From Planctomycetaceae bacterium (GTDB lineage Bacteria; Planctomycetota; Planctomycetia; Pirellulales; Pirellulaceae), in NCBI GenBank assembly GCA_024638965.1, contig JAHEJI010000026.1, positions 1 to 40,709 of the forward strand: a stretch of 40,709 nucleotides of DNA, given 5' to 3'. The position numbers and the translations under genes were made by a program. Under the pieces are notes generated by a model. The model was not told the DNA's origin and did not search any database. It was given only the letters and a program-made list of their open reading frames with translations. Each line of letters starts with the position of its first letter. The stretch's first letter is position 1. Shown piece by piece: positions 1-8,382 of the stretch.

Positions 1-1
1 A

Positions 2-865
2 TTTGTCGATCCCAAGAACGGTCTGCGGCAAATTAAACCGATCATTTCTTTTCTCGAGGCCTATCGATCGGCAGATTCAGCGAACGATTTCGAAGGTGTG
101 CCGTTGATTCTCGTTGGGCCAGAATCCACTTCACTTAAGATTGCCGGACGCCCCGAGAACTACAACTTGTCGGATTCGACCCAGTTCGAAAACTGGCTCG
201 GCAACGTCGCGAGATCCATCCGTGCTGACGGTCAAGTTTCCTTTCCACAGATTCGCGTCTGCAAGCGCCGAGCGACTACGTCAACTCGGCATCTTGTTTC
301 CGGTGCGCTGGCCCTGGTCGCCCTTTCATTTTGTGTTTGGCATTCCACTTATGTCAGGCAATGTAATGAACACTTGCGGCAACAGATTTCGTTAATGAAA
401 CAACCGGCGGCCGATAAAAAGAAATACGATTCGCAATTGTTTAACGTTCTTCAAAAACGTTCCGAAGTTGAAAAAGAGGATGCGGCCCTTGTTGATGACG
501 TAAAACGAATTCAATTTTTTCTCGAACACCAGAAAGACCGGTTCAAGAAAATGTTCAGCCTTTTGGCGAATCTTCGCACCCCGCAACTTGTCGTCACACA
601 GCTGGGTGGATCCGATGATGGCGTAATCGTAACTGGAGTTTCGCTCAACCCGGAGTCCGCACAAGCCTTGGCCTTGCAACTCAGGGAGGAAGCCGTATTC
701 ATGGGTTGGGTGGTCGATCCGGCCACGCAAACCGGTCAAGAGAAGATGACGAGCGGTGGACCCTGGGACTTCGAAATTTTGCTAACCGATACAGGTCCGT
801 TTGAAACTCCGCCGAAACCGCGGCGCACGGCCCAGGCTTCACAAAGTGGAAAACAGGAATTCTGA
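2..865 (+). CDS. PilM/PilN-like (GspL-type) inner-membrane platform protein, 5' end missing
   Basis: The reading frame is open from base 2, so the start lies outside the window; 287 residues are visible. The first ~95 residues look like the end of a cytoplasmic alpha/beta domain. A single hydrophobic segment follows at visible residues 97-117, then a charged coiled coil (~120-175) and a small alpha/beta periplasmic domain (~190-265). That is the plan of PilN, or of a PilM-PilN/GspL fusion, which couples the cytoplasmic ATPase to the periplasmic part of a type IV pilus or type II secretion machine. It is followed one base later by a PilO-like gene, then two secretion ATPases. The assignment rests on architecture and operon position, because PilN/GspL sequences diverge strongly. 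The N-terminal domain could be actin-like (PilM), but too little is visible to prove it. Confidence 0.72.
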   Translation, partial: FVDPKNGLRQIKPIISFLEAYRSADSANDFEGVPLILVGPESTSLKIAGRPENYNLSDSTQFENWLGNVARSIRADGQVSFPQIRVCKRRATTSTRHLVSGALALVALSFCVWHSTYVRQCNEHLRQQISLMKQPAADKKKYDSQLFNVLQKRSEVEKEDAALVDDVKRIQFFLEHQKDRFKKMFSLLANLRTPQLVVTQLGGSDDGVIVTGVSLNPESAQALALQLREEAVFMGWVVDPATQTGQEKMTSGGPWDFEILLTDTGPFETPPKPRRTAQASQSGKQEF

Positions 866-866
866 G

Positions 867-1478
867 ATGAATCAAGACACACAACAGAATTCGAAACGCG
901 AATGGTTTTTGCTGATGCTTTTTCCAACCGCAATCATTTTGGCACTTTATTCCCTTTTGTTTGCCCTCCCGCTGCAACAAGAGAACGTTGATATCGAGGC
1001 GGAATATGCGCGTCAGAAAGCGGCGGCCGTTTCCAATCAGGTCGCACAAAAATCATTGGAGTCTTTGAATAACGAAAAAGCGGCCTTGGTCCGGCTTCGA
1101 AAACGCACACAAACGTCGAAACAACAGATTCGTCAGCTGAGTCAGAGTTGGCGTAACCGACACTCGCGACTGGAAACACTTGAAACGATTACTGAATTTA
1201 TGCGCGACAATAATCTCTCAATCGTTTCGCAAGGCAAAGATGAAGGTTTGGCCGTTTCTAGGTATCAGCAGGAACTGTTCAAAATGATGAACAGACAATT
1301 CCCGCAAAACCCCGTCGAGTATTGGAACGTTAAAGTCAAAGGAGCCTACTTCGGAGTTGCCGATTTTCTCGAAGCGGTCGATGGACTGGAAAAAGCATTT
1401 ATTCCCGTTGCCATCACGATGAAAAGCGAGTCAGAAGACGACTCTGCAAAGACTTGGACAATCGTATTTGCCATTTGA
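867..1478 (+). CDS. PilO/GspM-like pilus assembly protein
   Basis: A 203-residue protein with a short cytoplasmic tail, one membrane segment (~residues 13-33), a long coiled coil (~38-105) and a small C-terminal alpha/beta domain. This is the layout of PilO/GspM, which pairs with PilN/GspL in the inner-membrane platform. The ATG at 867 is chosen because an AGGA lies just upstream and the preceding gene stops one base before it. The frame is open further upstream, but only inside the preceding gene. The end lies 8 bases before the start chosen for the next gene, so translation is probably coupled. No catalytic motif is expected. The family call is inferred from architecture and neighbours. Confidence 0.72.
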   Translation: MNQDTQQNSKREWFLLMLFPTAIILALYSLLFALPLQQENVDIEAEYARQKAAAVSNQVAQKSLESLNNEKAALVRLRKRTQTSKQQIRQLSQSWRNRHSRLETLETITEFMRDNNLSIVSQGKDEGLAVSRYQQELFKMMNRQFPQNPVEYWNVKVKGAYFGVADFLEAVDGLEKAFIPVAITMKSESEDDSAKTWTIVFAI

Positions 1479-1486
1479 GCCGACCT

Positions 1487-2617
1487 ATGAACAGTGAACC
1501 GATCATCGACGATTTCCTGGCCAGGATCCTGGAGCACGCCATTGAATTAAACGCTTCCGACGTTCACATTGCCCCTGGTGAGCAAATTTACTTTCGAATT
1601 CAAGGTGAACTGGTCCGCGGCAACTTACCGTCTACCGAAACGCAGGCTTTAATTACGGCTGCACAAACCATCGAATTCGCGAAGTCCTTGCTTGATTCCA
1701 AGTCATTCGAGCAGCTTCAGCAACACGGCTCTTTTGACGGCGCCATGACGCTCAATGGAGAATTCCGATTTCGTTTCAACGCGTTTCTGCGCGGCGGCGA
1801 AACTTGCTTCTCATTTCGGCGGCTGGAAAACGTAATCCCCTCCTTAAACGAACTTGGCCTCAGCAACCGGCTATATGACATCTGTAATCGAAAGGATGGT
1901 TTGGTTTTGGTTGCCGGACCAACCGGATCAGGTAAGAGTACGACCCTTGCGTCTTTCATTCATCGAATTAATACCGATCGCTCCTGCCACATCATTACGA
2001 TTGAGGATCCTGTCGAATATCTCCACAAATCCAAAAATTCGCTGGTCAGCCAGCGACAGGTTGGGCGCGATGTCGAGTCCTTTGAAACCGCTCTGAAAGA
2101 CGCCTTACGGCAAGACCCAGACGTGATACTCGTCGGCGAGTTGCGGGATTCGGCGACCATTGAGATTGCGGTACAAGCGGGGATGACGGGACATCTCGTG
2201 TTTGGTTCGGTTCACGCGGGCGATTGCAAATCCGTGATCGAACGAATTGTTGGTTCGTATAGTTCCGACGAACAAGAATTGGGGCAGCGGATGGTCGCCA
2301 ACGTACTAAAAACCGTGATTGTCCAGCATTTACTACCGTCCATAACCAACCCGAATGTGAATGATGATTCGCCTAAACGAGTCTTGGCCAGCGAGGTCAT
2401 GCATGTGAATTCAGCGATTGCGAATTTAGTCGCAACGGCCAATCTAAAACAAATCGGGTCAATGATTGAAACGAGCGGCGACGAAGGCATGTGGACCCTG
2501 GATGCGAGCCTGGCCAAGCTCTGGCGATCTCGTCTGATTTCAGAAAAAACCGCGCGTTCGCTCGCGCGAAACTCCGCGATTCTGACTGAATTTTTCAAGC
2601 GTGTGGGGCGGGCGTAA
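1487..2617 (+). CDS. PilT-like secretion/pilus retraction ATPase
   Basis: A 376-residue member of the type II/IV secretion ATPase superfamily. Walker A (GPTGSGKST) is at residues 144-152 and Walker B (DVILVGELRD) starts at D212. The stretch GHLVFGSVHAGD follows, where PilT has its His box. The C-terminal part (AIANLVATANLKQ, SMIETSGDEGMWTLD) resembles the PilT/PilU tail (AIRNLIRE..., GMQTLD...). The protein lacks the long N-terminal domain and tetracysteine motif of PilB/GspE, so a retraction-type ATPase is the better fit. ATG 1487 is preferred over an in-frame ATG at 1454, which would overlap the previous gene. A GTG-started PilB/GspE homologue begins three bases after the stop. PilT powers pilus retraction in the family; here that role is inferred. 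Confidence 0.85.
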   Translation: MNSEPIIDDFLARILEHAIELNASDVHIAPGEQIYFRIQGELVRGNLPSTETQALITAAQTIEFAKSLLDSKSFEQLQQHGSFDGAMTLNGEFRFRFNAFLRGGETCFSFRRLENVIPSLNELGLSNRLYDICNRKDGLVLVAGPTGSGKSTTLASFIHRINTDRSCHIITIEDPVEYLHKSKNSLVSQRQVGRDVESFETALKDALRQDPDVILVGELRDSATIEIAVQAGMTGHLVFGSVHAGDCKSVIERIVGSYSSDEQELGQRMVANVLKTVIVQHLLPSITNPNVNDDSPKRVLASEVMHVNSAIANLVATANLKQIGSMIETSGDEGMWTLDASLAKLWRSRLISEKTARSLARNSAILTEFFKRVGRA

Positions 2618-2620
2618 CAG

Positions 2621-4132
2621 GTGAGCACCAAACAACTATCGATTGATGAAGCCCTCGACATGGATCAGGTTAAAGTCGATCCAAGGTGGGCACTTCGGAT
2701 TCCGGCCCACCTGGCGACTCGACGACAGGTTTTGCCGTTTACAATGCAAAACGGCTCAGTCCTGGTCGCTTGCAAAGATCCCACCGATGATCAAAGCCTG
2801 CAGGCGGTCGCACGTTATATCTCGGAACCCCTCTCGGTTGCTGCCGCTGAACCCGATTCACTGTTTCGAATGATTCAAAGGATCTTTCAGGATACGGTCC
2901 GCTGGAGTGGCAACCAGGCCGAACCGATTCGGATTCAGTTTACCGGTAACAAACCAGTCGACCCGGAAGGCGACAACGTCGTCGCGCTCGGCGACGAAAT
3001 TTTCCACGCCGCGTTGATTCGTCAGGCGACCGACATTCATATCGAACCGGGAACCAACTCCGTTCGCATCCGTTTGCGAGTTGATGGCACGCTCGACGAC
3101 TATCGCCAACTTCCGTTGTCCGTCCACAACGCACTGGTTTCACGATTCAAGGTCATGTCGGGAATGGACATCGCCGAACGCCGCGCCCCTCAGGACGGTC
3201 GATTCACCTTGAATTCCGATCACAATAGCGAAATTGATATTCGCACCGCCACCATTCCGACCAAGCATGGTGAGCGGTTGACGCTTCGCTTGTTGGCAAC
3301 ACAAACGCACGATTTGACACTCGGCAGACTCGGAATGTCGTCTCGTGACTTGCGAAGTTTCGAACACGGGATTGATCGTCCCAATGGCCTGATTCTGATG
3401 ACTGGCCCGACAGGTTGTGGCAAGAGCACTACCCTGTATGCCGCGATTCGAAATCTGATTGATCGAAAATTACTCAACATCATGACGATCGAGGATCCCG
3501 TCGAATACGTCATTGACGGGATATCGCAAGTCGAAGTAGATACGAATGACAAAGTCAGTTTTCATAAAGCGCTCAGAAGCGTCCTCCGACACGATCCCGA
3601 CGTTTTGATGATCGGCGAAATTCGTGATGAAGAAACCGCCCAAACTGCAATCCGGGCGGCACTGACAGGGCATCTGGTTTTCACGACTTTGCACGCCAAT
3701 TCCGCGATTGGTGCAATTACCCGTTTGATCGACATGAACATCAAGCCATTTCTGATCGGCTCAGTCGCGAGGCTGTTTGCCGCTCAACGGCTCGTGAGGC
3801 GACTCTGCCAAAAGTGCAAAGTTCCAACGAAAATGACGACCGATCAAGCGACGGCTTTCAATCGCGATAACATCATCGGGTTAGATGTCTTCATGCCAGG
3901 TGGTTGTAAATATTGTGCAGGGACCGGGTTCATGGGTCGTATCGGCTTGTTTGAGTTCATTCCTTTTGACGCCGAAATCGCCAAAATCGTCGCCAGCCAA
4001 CCAGAAAAATCACATATCGAAGAGTTGTTGAAAGAACGCAATTGTCGAATGCTGGTCGATGACGGGCTGCAAAAGCTGTTCGATGGACAAACGTCGGTCG
4101 AACAAGTCACACCCGTCATCAGCCCGTATTAA
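2621..4132 (+). CDS. PilB/GspE-type assembly ATPase
   Basis: A 503-residue hexameric traffic ATPase that would energise pilin or pseudopilin assembly on the cytoplasmic face. The N-terminal ~130 residues resemble the GspE/MshE N-domain. Walker A (GPTGCGKST) is at 262-270 and Walker B (DVLMIGEIRD) starts at D327. Two CxxC pairs (C396/C399 and C429/C432) form the zinc-binding C-terminal subdomain that marks PilB/GspE and is absent from PilT. The start is GTG 2621, three bases after the preceding stop, with CAGGTG context and no better in-frame start. Length and motif order fit the family well. Whether it serves a pilus or a type II secretion system cannot be settled without the pilin genes. Confidence 0.92.
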   Translation: MSTKQLSIDEALDMDQVKVDPRWALRIPAHLATRRQVLPFTMQNGSVLVACKDPTDDQSLQAVARYISEPLSVAAAEPDSLFRMIQRIFQDTVRWSGNQAEPIRIQFTGNKPVDPEGDNVVALGDEIFHAALIRQATDIHIEPGTNSVRIRLRVDGTLDDYRQLPLSVHNALVSRFKVMSGMDIAERRAPQDGRFTLNSDHNSEIDIRTATIPTKHGERLTLRLLATQTHDLTLGRLGMSSRDLRSFEHGIDRPNGLILMTGPTGCGKSTTLYAAIRNLIDRKLLNIMTIEDPVEYVIDGISQVEVDTNDKVSFHKALRSVLRHDPDVLMIGEIRDEETAQTAIRAALTGHLVFTTLHANSAIGAITRLIDMNIKPFLIGSVARLFAAQRLVRRLCQKCKVPTKMTTDQATAFNRDNIIGLDVFMPGGCKYCAGTGFMGRIGLFEFIPFDAEIAKIVASQPEKSHIEELLKERNCRMLVDDGLQKLFDGQTSVEQVTPVISPY

Positions 4133-4142
4133 CAGTTTTGTC

Positions 4143-4209
4143 GTTTAACGCCCAGCCGCAGGCGCCGGCTCAAGCGCGCCAAGCCGGCGCCTGCGGCTGG
4201 TCGTTAAAC
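4143..4209 (+). repeat. Long near-perfect inverted repeat (28-bp arms)
   Basis: The left arm at 4143-4170 and right arm at 4182-4209 are complementary over 28 bp with one mismatch, around an 11-base loop. The arms begin GTTTAACG and contain a CAGCCGCAGGCGCC core. The hairpin lies between the GspE and GspF genes and has no T-run, so it is not a classical terminator. A half copy (GCCTGCGGCTAGTCGTTAAAC) occurs at 38275, which points to a dispersed REP-like element. Confidence 0.85.
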
Positions 4210-4279
4210 AGATCAATACTTTTTGACCCCAAACCAACGCAGAACTGAGAAACAGGAACTTAAGCAAACAATTCATCTC

Positions 4280-5485
4280 ATGATCGAGTTTTCGTACAAA
4301 GCACGAGATGCAGCGGGCGTTTCCAGAATCGGAACCGTTCAGGCCTCGTCGCGCTCGATTGCCGCTTCGCAACTGCGAAGCCGAGGTATGATTGTGCTCG
4401 GAATCGATGCGGTACGGCAGGATTCTGCAACCCGATTCCAATTTGACATCGGCCAATGGTTAAAACCTCGCTCCATCGATGTTGAGTTAAGCTTGCAACA
4501 ATTGGCAATGATGTTACGCGGCGGAATGACGTTGTTGTCCGCGTTAAAAATGACGATTGAACAATCATCCCGCAAGTCTCTTGCCAATATTTGGAAAATG
4601 GTTGTGGACGACATCCAATCCGGTGAAAGCTTTTCTGCGGCAATCAAAAAGCATCCGTGTTTTCCCGAGTTTGTCGTGCAACTGGTCCACGTCGGAGAGC
4701 GAACCGGGGAATTGCCACCCGTGATGGAACGTGCGGTTCGTACCATGCGTAGCCGCCGTAAAGGTGTGCAAGAAATTACGTCGGCATTGATTTACCCGTT
4801 GATGGTGATTTTGATCGCGATCGGTGTAACCGTCTACATGGTCGTCTACCTGATCCCGCGGCTGGAAGTCTATCTTCAAAGCTTGGGCAAGAGCATGCCA
4901 GCGATGACTCAGAACCTAATCAATGCCTCGATTTGGCTACGAGATTCGTATGCCATTATTATTATCATCATCAGCGCGATCTCGGTGTTTTCGCTACTCG
5001 CCTACCGGTCAAATGGAGGACGGCTGTGGGTTGACCGGTACGCGCTTCGGGTTCCATTGATCGGCAGGCTGTTTCGTCTTTGTGAAACCTCTACGTTTGC
5101 TCGTAGTTTGAGCATCATGCTTGGAAGTGGGATCACGCTGATTGACGGATTGGGAACGGTTGAAAAGCTGTTGTACAATCGGTTTACCGCGCGAACAGTC
5201 AACATCGCGCGCGATCGAATTATTCAAGGCGGTAATTTTTCGGATGCCATAGATTCGAGTCACGGATTCTCGCCGATGTTAAAAAAGATGGTTGCTGTTG
5301 GGCAACAATCGGGAGATCTGAGAGGAGTCTTGCAGGAAGTTGCTGACTTTCATGAAGACCAATTTCGCGCCTCCATTCGACGTATGAACGCGATTGTGAC
5401 GCCGGCTTTGACAATCGGTGTAGGTGCCATTGTCGGCTACGTTTATATCGCATTTTTTGTCGCGCTCTTGGCCGCAGGCAGCTAG
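4280..5485 (+). CDS. PilC/GspF-type inner-membrane platform protein
   Basis: A 401-residue polytopic protein with the two-domain GspF repeat. Each half has an LAMMLRGGMTLLSAL-type or FARSLSIMLGSGITLIDGL-type helical bundle ending in a hydrophobic segment: ~170-195 (YPLMVILIAIGVTVYMV), ~220-240 (poly-Ile), and the C-terminus (IVTPALTIGVGAIVGYVY). GspF/PilC sits under the growing pseudopilus and contacts the ATPase, consistent with its place after gspE. ATG 4280 (MIEFSYKARD) matches the usual family start (x-F-x-Y-x-A-x-D). An upstream TTG at 4223 would add 19 residues unlike the family. The 147-base gap from gspE, filled by a large hairpin, is the widest break so far in this operon and may mark a separate transcript or differential RNA stability. 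Confidence 0.92.
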   Translation: MIEFSYKARDAAGVSRIGTVQASSRSIAASQLRSRGMIVLGIDAVRQDSATRFQFDIGQWLKPRSIDVELSLQQLAMMLRGGMTLLSALKMTIEQSSRKSLANIWKMVVDDIQSGESFSAAIKKHPCFPEFVVQLVHVGERTGELPPVMERAVRTMRSRRKGVQEITSALIYPLMVILIAIGVTVYMVVYLIPRLEVYLQSLGKSMPAMTQNLINASIWLRDSYAIIIIIISAISVFSLLAYRSNGGRLWVDRYALRVPLIGRLFRLCETSTFARSLSIMLGSGITLIDGLGTVEKLLYNRFTARTVNIARDRIIQGGNFSDAIDSSHGFSPMLKKMVAVGQQSGDLRGVLQEVADFHEDQFRASIRRMNAIVTPALTIGVGAIVGYVYIAFFVALLAAGS

Positions 5486-5512
5486 TGCAAATTCAACGTT
5501 GATTTGCGCTTA

Positions 5513-5583
5513 TGTCATCCTGAACCGAGGCACGAGGTGAAGCAACGAGAGATTCTTCAATTGCAGGCTCCTTCAGAATGACA
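5513..5583. repeat. Short dispersed element with 12-bp inverted ends
   Basis: TGTCATCCTGAA at 5513-5524 is mirrored by TTCAGAATGACA at 5572-5583 (one mismatch), bounding 71 bases that hold no reading frame. The interior carries CCGAG, CGAGGTGAAG and GAGAGATTCTTC, and related blocks recur in inverted orientation near 16522-16615. It resembles the small CATYCTGA-ended intergenic repeats scattered through many planctomycete genomes. Confidence 0.75.
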
Positions 5584-5638
5584 GAAACTGAATACTGATT
5601 TTGAAAATGCTTAGAGAATTAAACGGGAAGTTTCTTCG

Positions 5639-6163
5639 ATGAACACCAGAAATCAACTGAGCGCACTGGGTCTGGCAATCGGGATCCTGATCAGCGCGAT
5701 GGCGCCGCTTAGCCTCGACGCTCAGGAAAAACAGGATCCGACCGCCGAGTCGGAGGTCATCAAACAAACGATGTCCAAGATTCGAGAGGTTGAAAAACTC
5801 GATGCGTATGTCGAACAGAACAAGGCGCTAACGGCAACCAATAAACAGCTGGAAGCAGAACTAGCTGGTATCAAGAAACAGGTTGCCAAATTGACAGCCG
5901 ACTTGACCGAACAGACAGCAAAACTACGCAAGCAGTTATTGCAAATGCCGACCTTCGAGATCAAATCGAAAATACTTGGTAGTGGTCGAAACATGGCAAT
6001 CCTGCAATCAAAAGACCGCAATTTTCGCATCCGCGCCAATACCGAGATGTCGGTACCCGTGTCCGAGGGCATTTGGGTCTTGATGCAGGTCAAGAATATC
6101 TCTAAAGAATTGATTGAACTGCATTTTCCTGAGTTGGAACGTACGGTTTACCTGTACGATTAG
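5639..6163 (+). CDS. Exported coiled-coil protein, PilP/GspC-like
   Basis: A 174-residue protein with a signal peptide (hydrophobic core LGLAIGILISAMAPL, probable cleavage after LDA-Q), a coiled coil (~40-100) and a compact beta-rich C-terminal domain (~105-174). The C-terminal domain resembles the PilP/GspC homology region in pattern: a conserved ILGSGRNMAIL strand, a basic turn, then strands ending in a hydrophobic tail. Its position directly before the secretin gene is where pilP lies in pilMNOPQ operons, so a linker between the inner-membrane platform and the secretin is a reasonable inference. It is an inference only, because coiled coil plus small beta domain is a common plan. ATG 5639 has only a weak GGGAAG upstream. 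Confidence 0.6.
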   Translation: MNTRNQLSALGLAIGILISAMAPLSLDAQEKQDPTAESEVIKQTMSKIREVEKLDAYVEQNKALTATNKQLEAELAGIKKQVAKLTADLTEQTAKLRKQLLQMPTFEIKSKILGSGRNMAILQSKDRNFRIRANTEMSVPVSEGIWVLMQVKNISKELIELHFPELERTVYLYD

Positions 6164-6256
6164 CCCCCAATCAAGTTTCAAAGTTGCGAATCAGGCCTGC
6201 TTGCACTGTTACCCTCGGTGCATGTCGCGCAGCCGTTTCGTAGCGACGGGTATCAG

Positions 6257-8362
6257 ATGACACGGAAGTCGCGAGATACTTGTGCCAGACCATTTGTGTT
6301 TGTCGCATTCGTAGCATGCTGTTCCGCATTTCTTGGCGGACTCGCGAATGATGCGCCGGCTCAGTCACAAGTGGAAACACCCGAGCAGCTTCAGCTCGAA
6401 GTGCCAGAGATTTTGACCGATCGAGGCTCGATTCGCCAGCTGGAAGACCTTGGCGTCAATTCAACTACGATCATTGATCCTGCAAATATTGAGCCCTTGA
6501 TCGCTCCCGGGGATCCGCTGTTGCAGCCACAATTTCCGGCGTTTGAACTTCCCAATATCACGTTGGAACTGGTGGACTTTCGAGATCAAGAGTTGGGTGA
6601 AGCCATGCGACTTTTTTCCGAACAATCGGGGTTGAACATCGCGGCTTCGACGCAAGCGAACCAGATGAAGATTAATTTGTTCCTGCATAACGTTCGTGCG
6701 CTAGACGTTTTGGAAAACCTCACCAAGACACACGATTTGTATTACCGAGTTGATGAAAAATCTGGCATCATCCGAATTTATACGACCGACGAGTACGAAG
6801 AAAATCTCGCCAGTTTTCGCGATGAAACCACGCGCGTTTTTACCTTGTTGTATCCAAATCCGGTTGATGCAGCCGTGGCGATCAGCGATCTTTTTGGCGA
6901 AAGGGTAAAACTAAATTTTGGTGTTGGCGACCAGGACTCGATTCTCGATCTAGTTTATCGTTTAAACCGCTTCGATCTCGTCGACAGCCGTAGTTTGGGG
7001 CTCGGCTCGTACCGCGGGGACTACGCCTACGGTGGTCGCCAGTTCAGTCGACTAAATGGTCTTGGCGGATTTACAGGCAATCAAGCCAATCTGGCGAATC
7101 AAGTGAATGCGCAAGACGAAATGTCTCCCCTGTCAGACCTTTCTTCCGATCAGATTCAGGAATTGATTAACGCTCTCGACGAGCGAACGGGACAGCAAAA
7201 CGGTGTTCCCGAAAACAGTAAAGATCCGATTGCCAAATTATTGAAGGAACGGCAGGCAACGATCTACGTCACCGTCGTGCGACGCAACAATCAGGTCGTG
7301 GTGCGAACTGGTGATGAGGCAACCATGAAGCAGATTGAAACTTTGATTCAGAGCCTCGATGTGCCAACGCCTTTGGTGCTCTTGGAAGTCAAGGTAATGT
7401 CGGTCCTGCTTGACGACAGATTCCGAAGCGCGTTCGATTATCAGTTTTCGGATGGAACGACTGCGGGTAGCTTTACGACGGGCGACATCTTACCGCCTCC
7501 TTCTGATTTGTTTACCGGACAAGCGCAACGATTTGCTTCGATGCTTCCCGGAGGCTCTGTCCTGAATCGGGGAGATTTGACTTTCCAATACGTGAGCGAA
7601 ACGTTTCGAGCTCGGATGCAATTGCTGGAGGACGATAATCGTGTCACGGTTTTGAATACTCCGTTGCTGCTGACGGCGAACAAGGAAGTCAGCCGCATTT
7701 TTATCGGTGATACAATCCCGTTCACAGTAGGGTTCACAGCAGCTCAGGTAATCCCCGGTGGGGGCAGCGGTAATACTATTGTCGCTGGGACACCTATTAC
7801 CGAGCTGCGCGATGTCGGACAATCGCTATTAATTACACCCAGTATCAATGCGGACCGAACTGTTACCCTTCGTGTTGTTCAGGAAAACGCGCGCGTCGTC
7901 CCCAACGGTGGCTCAATTCTGGTGCAGGACGATCAAGGAGGTTTCACGCCCGAGGATGTCGATACAGTAAATCGTAGTACCGTCAGTGGAACGGTTGTGG
8001 CCAAAGACGGATTGGCCGTTGCTTTGGGTGGATTGATCGAAGACGAGGTTTCGGACAATCGTGAACAGGTTCCGGTCGTGGGTAAGTTGCCCGTATTCGG
8101 CTTTTTCTTCCGTCGCCAAGCCACGGGACGTGCGCGACGTGAGCTGATCGTGATGATTCGCCCATATGTATTCAACACGCCAACGGAATCGGCCTTAATG
8201 AGCCAGGATCTTTTAAAACAGCTAAGTGTTCATCCGCAGATTCTTGAGGGCGATGGTGCTGTAGACACTTTTTGTGCAGACGACGTGATTCGGGCAGAAC
8301 TCGATTGTTGTAATCTTCATGACAAATTTCGTTTCCACAATGTGGTTCCCAAAACCTACTAA
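6257..8362 (+). CDS. Secretin (PilQ/GspD family)
   Basis: A 701-residue outer-membrane pore protein. The signal peptide is MTRKSRDTCARPFVFVAFVA with cleavage near DAPAQS. The N0-type domain (DFRDQELGEAMRLFSEQSGLN, ~100-185) is followed by a Gly/Asn-rich linker, an N1-type ring-building motif (~310-385), and the C-terminal secretin barrel. The barrel is recognised from VLLEVKVMSV, the gate region, and the terminal signature AVALGGLIEDEVSDNRE...VPVVGKLPVFGFFFRR plus ELIVMIRPYV. ATG 6257 begins a proper signal peptide; an in-frame GTG at 6218 would add 13 residues before it. After the barrel there is an unusual ~50-residue tail with five Cys-poor then Cys-containing segments (FCADDVIRAELDCC) that could bind a pilotin. 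The next gene encodes a lipoprotein 20 bases downstream. Confidence 0.95.
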   Translation: MTRKSRDTCARPFVFVAFVACCSAFLGGLANDAPAQSQVETPEQLQLEVPEILTDRGSIRQLEDLGVNSTTIIDPANIEPLIAPGDPLLQPQFPAFELPNITLELVDFRDQELGEAMRLFSEQSGLNIAASTQANQMKINLFLHNVRALDVLENLTKTHDLYYRVDEKSGIIRIYTTDEYEENLASFRDETTRVFTLLYPNPVDAAVAISDLFGERVKLNFGVGDQDSILDLVYRLNRFDLVDSRSLGLGSYRGDYAYGGRQFSRLNGLGGFTGNQANLANQVNAQDEMSPLSDLSSDQIQELINALDERTGQQNGVPENSKDPIAKLLKERQATIYVTVVRRNNQVVVRTGDEATMKQIETLIQSLDVPTPLVLLEVKVMSVLLDDRFRSAFDYQFSDGTTAGSFTTGDILPPPSDLFTGQAQRFASMLPGGSVLNRGDLTFQYVSETFRARMQLLEDDNRVTVLNTPLLLTANKEVSRIFIGDTIPFTVGFTAAQVIPGGGSGNTIVAGTPITELRDVGQSLLITPSINADRTVTLRVVQENARVVPNGGSILVQDDQGGFTPEDVDTVNRSTVSGTVVAKDGLAVALGGLIEDEVSDNREQVPVVGKLPVFGFFFRRQATGRARRELIVMIRPYVFNTPTESALMSQDLLKQLSVHPQILEGDGAVDTFCADDVIRAELDCCNLHDKFRFHNVVPKTY

Positions 8363-8382
8363 CATCGAAGTCGATAGAACTC

